DNA of 64,000 nt. Origin: Apricaphanius iberus. Lineage: Eukaryota; Chordata; Actinopteri; Cyprinodontiformes; Aphaniidae. Positions within the stretch are counted from its first letter, which is position 1. Each line of letters opens with the position of its first letter. This document shows positions 35,801 to 47,800 of the stretch, piece after piece. Both the position numbers and the translations under genes were made by a program. The notes beneath the pieces are model-generated. The model saw only the letters and a program-made list of their open reading frames with translations. It was not told where the DNA came from and ran no database searches. Location of the stretch: contig JAPXFQ010001958.1 in NCBI GenBank assembly GCA_028564705.1, forward strand, positions 1 through 64,000, in the 5' to 3' direction.

Positions 35801-38800
35801 AAAACGGCTTGCTGTGGTTTTGATTACAGTAACAGACCGTCCAAGAAGTTTTTGCTTTGGGGGGAGGCTTCATACCAGCTGAAGCTTCACTAGCTATGGG
35901 GGAGGGGGGTCTGTCAGGTGCCCGAGAGGAATGCTGTTCTGGTCGGAGCTTTTATCTCTTTCTACACATGAGTTGGAGTTGTCAACCGGTCGGGTAGCAG
36001 CAGAGCAGCAAAGTCGGCAGGACACAGAAGCCGTGGCATCAAGAGTGGGAGACGACTAGATCAGGCTGGAAGACCACAGAGTTGGACTCTAGACAGACTG
36101 GATGATCGCTGGTTAGATCAGTACTGGTGTGAGGATCACAGCTGGAGGCATCGTTTTTTTAATGTACATTTCTTTCCTACTTCTACTTGCTTTGTGTCCA
36201 TAGCCGGTGACTGAGTGACAAACTTTATCAATGTTTTACTCTTTGTCTTTTCAGATTAGCAGATGAACTGAACCTGCCTTCACTCCCAGAGATGTTATTT
36301 GGAGATAATTTTCTGCGGATCCAACACACAGACAACTATGGCATTGAATTTAATGCTATTGATGCTCTAAAGAGAGTAAACAATGTGGAAGACACTGTGA
36401 AGGTAGCTTGTGCTCAAGAATGGAAGGAGAGCAGGTAAGGCCACAAACATGACAGGTTATCATGCACTGTACACTATTATGTCATTGGTTTTTTATAAAA
36501 GCAGTATCTTTTATTGCATATTCAGCAAATTTAGTAATAGCAAAGTGAAAAACAAACGTGGAAATCTTGGTTTAGGGTCCTTTTGGATCAGCCGGTAAGG
36601 TCAAAACAAATTCCTCTGAACTAAAAAATAAACATTTAACTTTTATAAAACACCTGCTAGCGCTGAACGATTAATTGTATATTCTATATTATCGCAATAT
36701 GACAAAATGAGATTTTCTAATCGCAAAGGCTGCGATTTGACTGGTCATGAAAATGAGATCTGGGAGACTCACGTGACTTTCAAGCAGCTCAAACAATTCA
36801 GGGAGCAAAGTAAATGCTGCTCTTTAACCTGTTAAAAATGGTCTATGGCTTAACAGTATCCAATGCTGCAAAAAATTTGGTACCAAAAGGGAACAGTACA
36901 ACAGTTGTGGGAAATTAGAAATCGGCTATTAAAATGATGATAGTGCGCAAGCCAGGTAAGCAGAACCTTCTTGCTATTGTTGCTACCTCACATGATACAC
37001 TACGTCCCTTTATCAACACCTAAAAACAGAGTGTCTTAAATTTAACTTACTGAAACCTGCAAGAACCCTGTCTGAGATACTATACTACAAAATAATCCCA
37101 CATATGTGGGCCATTGATTGCAAACACGATTTGGTAATTTGCAGTCACAAAATTTTTTCCTCACAATGTCATTCAAGACCATGTTGCAAAAATCAGCCCC
37201 AAATATAGTCTTAGTAGAAAAGCCACACTTAAGACAAAAACATTCTAATTAACAAGCATTCAACCACACGTGAGGTGGCCTTTTTGACCAGTTTGTCCAG
37301 ACGTCTACAGTCTTTGTCCATAGTACTACTTCCCCGGCAAACAACAGCATACAGAAGCACAATTCTGATGACATCTGCAGCACACATCGAAGGAAAAAAA
37401 GACGACTCTGTCCCTTCCTGTTTTTTGGTCTCTGTTGTTGGTCCACTCCAGTTTCTGATCCAGAAACTATGTCTATGTAGACTGGCCGTCTTGGTGGTGT
37501 TCAGACGAAGGCAGTGAAGGTCTCCATAAGTTCCCCTTCTGTCCACCGCTCACACACATGGTAAATGGACTGAACTTATATAGTGCTTTTCTAGTCATAC
37601 TGACCACTCAAAGCACTTTACATTGAAGCCACATTCACCCATTCACACTCACATTCACACACCGATATGAGATGGCTCAGTAGGACAATGTACAATTTTT
37701 GGGGTTAAGTGCCTTGCCAAGGGGGAAGCTGGAATCAAACCTACGACCCTCCGATTGCAAGCCAACTAGAAGTGCATGACAGCTGTATCATCTGAGTACT
37801 GATGTGTAGAGTGTGAACAGAAAGGGAGCAAAAACAGGGCATGCATAAATCAAAATAAATACAGCCCTCTTGTTTTAGTTCTGATTGATCTTGATATTTG
37901 GCAGATGATCAGGAGCTGTTTCACCTCCAGCTTCTCACCATAAACTATGAAATCTTAAAGAAAACTGTAGGATAACTTGGCCAAAGAGGTCGAAGAAGGG
38001 AAGTAGGCAAATGTTGTCCAGTGTAGCAGTCGTTTTATTTTCAAAAGACTATGACATCGTCGGCCTTGCCTCGACGCACAGCTCTGGCTCCGGCACCTGT
38101 CTCCTCGAGAGGGGTTGGACTCCTTTCCACTCTGGAGTTGCTCCCGTTGAGAGGCGCCGAGCTGGGGTGGGCATACTTGTTGCCCCCCATCTCGGTGCCT
38201 GTATGTTGGGGTTCACCCCGGTGAATGAGAGGGTAGCTCCCTCCTCCTAAGGGTGGAGGGACGGGTCCTGACTTTTGTTTGTGTTTATGCACCAAACAGT
38301 AGATCAGATTGCCTAACCTCCTTGGAGTCCTTGGAGGGGGTGCTGGAGAGTGCTCCTCCTGGGCACTCCCTCATTATGCTGGGGGACTTCAACGCTCACT
38401 TGGGCAATGACAGTGACACCTGGAGAGGCGTGGTTGGGTGGAATGCACCCCCGATCTGAACCCGAGCGGTGTCTTGTTATTTGACTTCTGTGCTCGTCAT
38501 GGATTGTCCATAACAAACACCATGTTCAAGCATAAGGGTGTTCATGTGTGCACTTGGCACCAAGACACCCTAGGCCGCAGCTCAATAATCGACTTGGTCT
38601 TCGTTTCATCTGACCTGCGGCGCATGTTTTGGACCCTCAGGGGAATAGAGGGGCGGAGCTATCCACTGACCACTCCCTGATGGTGAGTCGGCTCCGGTGG
38701 TGGGGGAGGACGCCGGACAGACCTGGCAGGCCCAAACGATTTGTGAGGGTCTGCTGGGAACATCTGGCAGAGTCCCCTGTCAGAAGGAGTTTCAACTCCC

Positions 38801-41800
38801 ACCTCCGGCAGAACTTCGAACACGTCCCGGGGGAGGCGGGGGGCATTGAGTCCGAGTGGGACATGTTCTGTGCCTCCATTGTCGAGGCGGCTGACTGTGT
38901 TCTGGGGGGGACCACAGAGTGTGTTCCAACTACAGGGGGATCACACTCCTGAACCTCCCTGGTAAGGTCTATTCAGGAATTCTCCCAACCCGTCTACATC
39001 TGTTTTGTGAACTTGGAGAAGGCGTTCAACCATGTCCCTCTGGGAATCTTGTGGGGGGTACTCTGGGATGTGACCAAAAAAATATTTTTTAAAAATCCCC
39101 CCGAAAAAAGTACTCAAAAAGTAAACTGGTATAAACAAACATTACTGAACTCATGGCAACGAAAATTAACATCAAGTGCTTTCAGCTACACTGACCTAAG
39201 CCTTCCTCTTTGAGCTACCAAATTCTTATGCTTATATTCTCTGGAACCATCTCCCAAAAGTAGTTCTAATTAGCTCATTCCATTCCAGAGGTAAGATTAA
39301 ACACAAGTACCATCTATATGTTTTTTTTGTCAATGTGAAAGCAATACAGTAACTTGACTGCGCTAATACCACACCTGGTGTAAATGTGGCGTTAGATGTT
39401 CAGGCCACAGCCATGATATCTGAACAAAATCATAGACCTCCCACGTATGATGACCACTGATCACACAATTCCCTTGTAGTTCCACCAGGAAAAGGGGGTG
39501 TTTTCCCAAAATAAAGCCAAATGCTGTCTAGAACACACATCTTTGTCCGTTGGCAACCACAAAGGAGAGGTGCACACTCTAAACTATCCTTCTTTTGCTG
39601 CCAAAAGGAGAGGGAGTTTCTGACAGAAACTCACTGTATCCCAAAGACACAACAACTTGCAGTTTGTTGATCGTTTATCTCTCTCTCTCTCTCTCTCTCT
39701 CTCTGTCAACGATGAGAGCGAGAGCGCTGCTGCACTGCCTGATATGGTCACTCAGAGCTGCTCAACTGACGAAGGCTGAAGGCTACCCGCAAAAAGGGAC
39801 GGGTCCAAGGTAGAATATTGCTGATTGCTGACTGAGCGGAGAGGACAACGACGTTCCGAACTAATGCTGGCATGCTAGACATAAATTCACAAGGACTGAC
39901 TGCTGGCTGCATGCTATTCAGCTGATTGTAACAAACTAGCTAACAGCTGGTTTTCTCTGCTTTATTGTGGGTCTTTACAGACAAAGGTTGCCAACTGTCC
40001 CATATTAGCTGGGACATCCCGTATAATTATCTAAATTAAAATGTCACGTACAGGACATCTCTCGTCCCTTATATTGATTGCTGCAAGGGTTGCCAACCAT
40101 CCTGGTAACATCCTTTAATTGACAATTTTATGTGGCCTCCCGTTTTGAACCAATAAGGGAAGACATTTGTTCTGTATTTTCATAAATGTCCAATATATCT
40201 GTCCTACAACAGCTTAATTCTAACTACATAGATAAAAATGAAATACAGGAAATCACCTGACTACAGTCAGCAAAACAGTTCTGGTGGTGGGATCTAAAGC
40301 AGTTTGTGTTTGCGTACTCAGGATTGATCAGACAGATTGACACACACAACACACTGGCGCTTCCCATGGAACTCGTGTCTTTAAAGAGTAACTCACCCCT
40401 CTACCAGAGTATAACCCCACCCACATTTATTTTTAAAAAAACGGTTCAAGAAGAGGCGTTGCCTGGTTGACCAGGGAACAAGCGGAGGGATGGCGGGCTG
40501 GGCATGGTCTGGGCTGTGACTGACATGTTGCAGCAGCACTGAGTCAAAAACAGCCAGAAAGAGGGAGAGAGCCATAGTAACGTCAGGTTCATTGCCTCAG
40601 AGGGAATGAATCTTGAGGTTTTTTCTCCACTTCCTTCTCATGAGGGAACAGAGTACAGGAAGATGGGTTCTGTGGAGGAGGCGAGCGGCCCTGAGCCATA
40701 TCGTTTCGAGCCGTTGTGTTGTTCTCTTCCCGGGGCAGCAGCAGATGCCAAGCCTGTAGCGGCATCACGACATAGAATGGGCGCTCTTATTGGTACATTG
40801 TTGTTGGCCAGATCTAATGCTAAATATAGATTAGTAATTTCGTGCAACCCTGCCTCAACAGGTGCACGTCATTCTTCGCAACAGAAAATGTGCAGATGGG
40901 TGCCCAAGGTATAAATAAAGTATCCAAGCATGATGAGAAAATCATTCAGAAATGAAACAATACTTTTCACACCATCACAATTATTGAATTAAAAATGAAC
41001 TCTTAGCCCAGATTTTATTTTCCATTTACTGATATTAGGATTCCCTTTCTCAAAGGTAATGAGCAAATGTCAGCAAGTAGGGGTAACTACCTGCATAACA
41101 GAGCACCCAGGTTTTGAGCCAATTGTGCTGCAGGCAGTTCATGGCATCTGCCTACGGAGGTGTTGCATAGACCACACATGTTATATACCCCATCACAGCC
41201 GGACTGCTGTCATCACTTATCAAAGCCTACTTCAAAAACCAGAGTTGAGCCGTTAGCAATGCAGGATTCCAATTCTAGTGAATTCCTGTGAAGTGTAATT
41301 GTTTAACTTCTTGAGGCACGAAACTGACGGTTTTTGGTACAAATTAAATAATGACCTGACATGTATATAGTGCTATATAGACTCATTTATACAGTTTATT
41401 CACAAAAAAATAATTTTGGGGGTGTGTTGCACTTTAAAAATATCCCCAAAGCCAAAGCAACAATGCTTGCAGAGATACAGATTTGAGTGGGTATAGGTAG
41501 TAGGCTTAGGCATACTTACTGATTAACTGTTACGCTAATAAATAGATTAAATAGATAGATTAAAGGAAAAAAAAAAGTTTGGATAGGTTTCTGGTTGTTG
41601 AAATTTGATATTTTTAGAGAACTCGCCCAATAATTTTTAGTGAACATTGCATTAAATGTCTTATTAGTGTGGTTTGATTGTTTTCCAGACAAGCCATGCA
41701 AGCCAATTTATTTAACAATTTGACATCCCACTCCCAAATTTGTATTTAATAAGCAGATAAACAAGTTCAAAAGGTGTTTGGGTTTCATCTGCAATATCCC

Positions 41801-44800
41801 TGTAGAGTCACTTTAGAAAGAAAATATTGAAAGTTCATTGTTGGAAGCTCAACAAACAGACCTCATGTTGTTGTAAGTATCATCATGTTTTAGATCACAG
41901 TGCATCTTGTTAAGATAATTTATTTAATTTTTTATGTGGATGTACTTAATCACGGCTTTATGTAGCCTAACTTACAACAGTGATGCATCAATGGGTTTAT
42001 TGTGAATAAATCATTTCAAGGTTAACGTATGACCCTTCTGGATGACCACCTCACTTAAAACACCACTCCTCCCCGCAAGTCAGACTGCTCGGCCTGTGGT
42101 GAATAACGCCTGATAGCCTAAGTGTCTCTCATTTAAATTTATGAAAGTTGGCAACCCTATTACAGACAAAGGAGCCAACCTTTCATGGAGGTCTAAATAA
42201 AGATCACATAAGGTTTTGACGGGGCAGAGATTAATTAGTTTAGACAAGGCAATGTTATTTGTAAAACACACTTTCAACACAAGGCAATTCAAGGTGCTTT
42301 ACATGATTACAGACATGTGAAAATTAGAATTCAATTCAATTCAGTTTATTTATATAGCGCCGTTTCACAACAGATGTCATCTCAAGGCACTTTACAAGAA
42401 GAGTTATTACAATACAATGTTTAATTTAGAAATTAGAGAACCACAGAAGATTGCGTCGTGTAATTCTCAGCAATCCCTCACACTGAGCAAGCACGAAGCG
42501 ACAGTGGAAAGGAAAAACTCCCTTTTAACAGGAAGAAACCTCCGGCAGAACCAGGCTCAGCACAAGCGGTCATCTGCCGAGACCGTCTGTGGTTTGGAGA
42601 ATACAGAACAGAGACACAGAACAGAGACACAGAAAGAACAACAGAACTGATGCAGAAGTTTGTTGCAGGACGTGGAGAACTTTCCGTCACTGCAATCCCA
42701 TCTTAGTCAGGGTCCTCAAGCAGGGTGGGTCAGGAGCACCTACTGTAGGAAGAGACTAAGAGAAAACAGGTAGCGCTTGAATTGACAGCACATCATGCAG
42801 TTGGGGAGAAGTAGGAGAGAAAGTAGGAACAGACCCTAATAATGTCCTCCAACAGCCTAGCCTAAAGCAGCATAGCTACTAACATTAACCTGTCTCCTAG
42901 CTACTAGGAGACCTAGCTACTAACACTTTATACCTGGCTTACATTAATCTATCTCTACGTAGCTACTCTACCTCTTTATATCCGTTCCTAGCTTTTGACA
43001 CTCTACCTAGCTACTAACATTAACCTATCTCTTCCTAGCTACCTGTCTAACCTGTCTCTAACTGCCTATTAACATATATCTAACTGTAAGCTTTGTCAAA
43101 GAGGAAGTCTATTTAGAGCCTTGCTTTTAAAAGATTATACAAATTGTCTGATCTCACGAACCAACCCTGGGAGCCCCCCCAGTGTTACCCCACAGGAGGC
43201 CCCGGCGCCTGATAGCTTGAAAGATCTGCCACCCATTCTACTTTTAGAAATCCTAGGAATACAGTAAACTGCAGTCTGAGAGCGGAAGGGCCCTGTTAGG
43301 AACATGGAACTCTTCAGACTCTTATGTATGACTGGAGCTAGATTTATTAGATGCTTTATATGTCAGAAGGAGGATCTTGAATTCTATTCTAGATTTTTAC
43401 TGGGAGCCAGTGATGAGAAGCTAAAACGGGGGATTGTGATCTCTTCTTTTATATTCATCAGAATCATAGCCAAGCCAGCAGCGTCTGGACTAACATGAAG
43501 ACTTTTAACTGTTTTCTGTGGACTACCTGATAATAAAGAGTTACAGTAATCCAGCCTTGAAGTAACAAAGGCATGGACTAGTTTTTCAGCATCATTCCTG
43601 GACAGCATGGTTCTAATTTTTGCAATATTCCTAAGGTAAAAAAAGGAAATCCTAGAGACTTCTTTAATGTGAGATCTAAATGACATATCTTGGTCAAAAA
43701 TAACACCGAGGTTCTTTGCTTTATTACTGGAGGCTAATTTAATGACGTCTAGGTGAAGGGGTTGACTAAGTAGTTTCTTTTTCAGAGCTTTTGGTCCAAA
43801 GACGACAACTTCTGTTTTATCAGAATTCAGAAGCAAGAAGTTTAGAGTCATCCAAATTTTTATATCTTCCAGACATGCCTGTAGTCTACCTAGCTGATTG
43901 GATTCATCAGGATTTATGGATAGATAAGGCTGTGTATCATCTGCTTAACTATGGAAATTTATCCCATGCTGCCTAATGATTTTACCAATAGGAAGCATAT
44001 ATATATATAGTAAAAAGGATCGGCCCAAGCACCGAACCCTGTGGTACTCCGCAAGTAACCATTGAGACCGAGGGAGATCTATTGTTTACCTGAACAAACT
44101 GAAGTCTGTTGGACAAATAAGATCAGTGTCAAAGGCAGCACTGAGATCTAACAGGACCAGAATGGTCACCAGTCCATTGTCTGAGGCTATGAGAATATCA
44201 TTAGTAACCTTCACCAGAGCTGTTTCAGTGCTATGATGAGCTCTAAAGCCTGACTGAAACTTCTCAAACAGCTCATTATTGTTAAAATGCTCACACATCT
44301 GATGTGCAACTATTTTCTCAAGAATTTTAGATAAGAAGGGAAGATTAGATATCGGTCTATAGTTAATTAAGTCGTTTTGATCAAGAGATGGTTTCTTAAG
44401 TAGAGGTTTAATTACAGCTATCTTAAACTCCTGTGGTACATATCCATTGACTAAGGATAGATTCATTATATCTAAAATTGGAGCAGCGATCAGAGGGAAA
44501 ACTTCTTTTAAGAGTTTTGTTGGGATTGGGTCTAAAACGCAAGTTGAAGGTTTAGATGAAGCTAATAATTTTAGTACATCAGAAGGTTCGGCTGCATTAA
44601 AGCAGTTTAAGCGTATATTAGGTTCAACCATTTTTGATGTTGCCTCATTAACTAGGGAGGAAGCAAGCATATTGGGAAGGTTCCCAATTATCTTATTGTT
44701 TATGGAGTCTATTTTATTTATAAAGAATTGCATGAAGTCATCACTACTAAGAGCTTGGGGAATGGTTGGCTCGATAGAGCTATGATCCTGTGTGAGTTTA

Positions 44801-47800
44801 GCAACTGTATTAAAAAGAAACCTAGGATTATTTTCATTCTCCTCGATTAAAGATGAATAATATGCTGTTCTAGCTGTTCGAAGGCTCTTTTTATATAGCA
44901 ATAGACTATTTTTCCACACTAAATAGGAATCCTGTAAATGCGTGGAGCGCCATTTTCTCTCAAGTTTCTTACGTTCTTCTTCAGGGTATGTAGCTCTGAA
45001 TTAAACCAGGGAGCTTATCTTCTAAGGCTGGCCACCTTCTTTTTCAGTGGGGCAACTTTGTCTATTGCCAGACGCAGGGAGGAATTAACGTTATGAACTA
45101 GAACGTCAAGTTGTGAGGGGTTACGAGTTAAATCACTGTTTTCTACTGTACTTTTATGTACTGAGGAAATTAAAGTTCGAAGAGCTTCTTTAAAACTTGC
45201 TACAGCATTGTCTGATAACGTTCTGGTATAATGAAGTTTTCTTTCAGGTTTGATATGATCTGTTAGAGTAAGTTTAAAAGTGATGAGGAAATGATCAGAC
45301 AGGATAGGATTATGTGGAAATACTGTTATTTCTTCACAGTCAATGCCATAAGTCAGCACAAGATCTAAGGTGTGATGACCGCGATGGGTTGGTCCCTGCA
45401 CATTTTGAGTAAAGCCTATTGAGTCTAAGATAGTGTTAAAAGCTGTATTTAGACTATCACTTTCATTATCAACATGAATATTGAAGTCTCCGACTATAAT
45501 GACTTTATCAGTGTTTAAAACTAAGTCAGATAGAAAATCTGCTATCTGATCTAAAAATTGAGAATAAGGGCCTGGTGGACGATATAAGACCACGAATAAA
45601 AGTGGCTTTACTGCTTTGTTATGTGTATGAGGAAGGCTAAAGATTAAATGCTCAAAGGAACTGTTATTATTATTTTTTTGGAGATTAATTAGTAAATCAG
45701 AATGAAAGATGGTGGCTACACCACTTCCTCGACCAGTACTTCGAGGGACACTAAAGTTTAAGTAGCTAGGGGGAGTTGACTCATTTATTGTGACATGGTC
45801 CTCTTCCTGCAACCATGTCTCTGCAAGACAAAACAAATCAATATTATTTTCACAAATTAAGTCATTTACTAAGAGTGTTTTTGAGGGGAGAGATCTTATG
45901 TTAAGTAAACCACATTTAATTGATTTATTTTTCTGTTCAGTCAGAGTTGTATTTATCTTTATGAGATTTTTATACTTTGCTCTAGTAGCATTAACTTTTA
46001 ATTCATTAGTTTTGGGCAGTGGACGGGAAACTGTCTCTATGTGGTAGTGGGTGGGTGGCAGTCCCTGATCCCTGAGCTGGACTCTGGGTTGTCACGGCAA
46101 TGGGGAACTAGAGATAACCCTATCAATGTTCCTGGAAAGAAGCGAAGCTCCGTCCGCGGTGGGATGGATTCCGTCTCTACGTAACAGTCCAGGTTTTCCC
46201 CAGAAGGCCCCCCAGTTATCAATGTAGCCCACATCGTTTTCTGGACACCACCTTGACAACCAAAGGTGAAACGACAGCACACGGCTGTACATGTCATCGC
46301 TAGTACGATCAGGCAGGGGACCAGAAAAAATTACAGAGTCAGACATCTTTTTGGCAGCCCTACACACCGAAGCTACGCTAATTTTAGTGACCTCTGATTG
46401 CCGTCGCCGGGTGTCATTGCGACCAGCATGGATAACGATCATGCTGTACCGCCGTTTGTCCTTGACCAAAAGCTTCAGATGGGACCTAATGTCCGCAGCT
46501 CTGCCCCCTGGAAGGCATTTGACTGTGGTCTTTCGTGTCTCTGGAGCCACGTTCCTAACTATGGAGCTGCCAATTACAAGAATCGGCCTCTCCTGCTCGG
46601 CGGGTGCGTCGCTGAGCGGGGCGAACCTATTGTTCAGAGAAAGGGGCTGGAGGTTGGCCGCGGGCTGGGGTCTGGCGCTAGGCTTCCTACGAACCGTCAC
46701 CCAGCTCGCCTCAGATCCCGCTGCACGGGAGCTGTTGGAGGACGGTTAAGGGGTCCTGTCCTAATTGACTCCGCGCTAGCTAATGCTGGGCCTGGCTGTT
46801 CTACAGCGCGGAGCCGGGCCTCTAGCTCAGAAACCCTCGCCTCCAAGGCTACAAAAATGCTGCACTTAATACACCTACCAACTTCACTAAATGAGGCGGA
46901 GGAGTAACTAAACATCTGACAGAGAGAGCAGGAAAGAGAAGGAGGTTCAGAGAGAGACGGAGGAACAGGAGACAAAGCTGCCGAAGCCATGCTAGCCATG
47001 AAGCTAAGCTAACCTAGCGGTACCTTACCGAGCCCAGAAAACCAGTGTAACGCTTAAGAGTCCCAGAATGCAAAGAACACCAACAGAAAATAAATGTTTT
47101 AATGTGTTTGTGTGTTAAAGCAACTCAGAAAAACTTCTGGACAGAGAAAATTAGATTAATTCAAGAGAGAGAGAGAAACCCCGACTTGCTACAACCGAGT
47201 GAGTCACCAAACAGGAAATGACGCGATACGTCTTACCAACGCAGTCTCCACCTCAGGGCTTGTGAACATAGAACCAATAAGAGATAGCATAAACGAACAT
47301 TTTCATAAAACAAACAAAAGCATTTCATTAAAAACAACAATTTAGAATAAAAATATTTTAATAATAGTAATTGGCAATAATAGTATCAGTTTACAGATGA
47401 GCATTTCTAAATAGGTAGGCTATGTTTTTATTTTAGATTTAAATGAGTTCAGTGTCTCTGCAGTTTTGCATTCATCCGGCAGTTTGATCCAGATGTGAGG
47501 AGTATAGAAACTGAAAGTTGCTTCCCCATTGTTGGTTCTGGTTCTAGGGACGATCAGTAGACTAGAGCTGGAGGACTTGATCTGGATGGTTTGTATTATG
47601 ATAGCAGATCTCTAATGTACTCTGGTGTTAACCCATTCAATAATTTATAGACCAATAAAATATCTTTGAAGTCTGTTCTCTGAGTTACAGGGAGCCAGTG
47701 TAAAGACTTTAGAACTGGGGTGATGTGTCCTACTTTCCTGGTTCTAGTGACAACACGAGCAGCAGCGTTCTGGTTCAGCTGCAGCTTGTCTGATTGATTT

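Larger units (their letters stand above)
42323..47271 (-). mobile_element. Near full-length L2/CR1-type LINE (4.95 kb)
   Basis: The 3' end lies at 42323 (AATTCAATTCAATTCAGTTT, TTATATAGCGCCGTTTCACA on +). The 5' end lies near 47271 after two ORFs. Flanks TGTGAAAATTAGAA (about 42315) and TGTGAACATAGAACC (about 47261-47275) resemble each other and may be a diverged duplication of the target. Order on -: ORF1 (coiled coil and SGNH esterase), ORF2 (endonuclease and reverse transcriptase), then a long 3' UTR. The 3' UTR has a degenerate CTAGCTACTAACATTAACCT minisatellite at 42850-43080. A related 3' tail lies at 55909-56260. Confidence 0.88.

Noticed and set aside
46291..46907. Long + strand frames (152 and 169 codons) opposite L2 ORF1
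   Set aside because: They are antisense shadows of the SGNH-esterase coding sequence.
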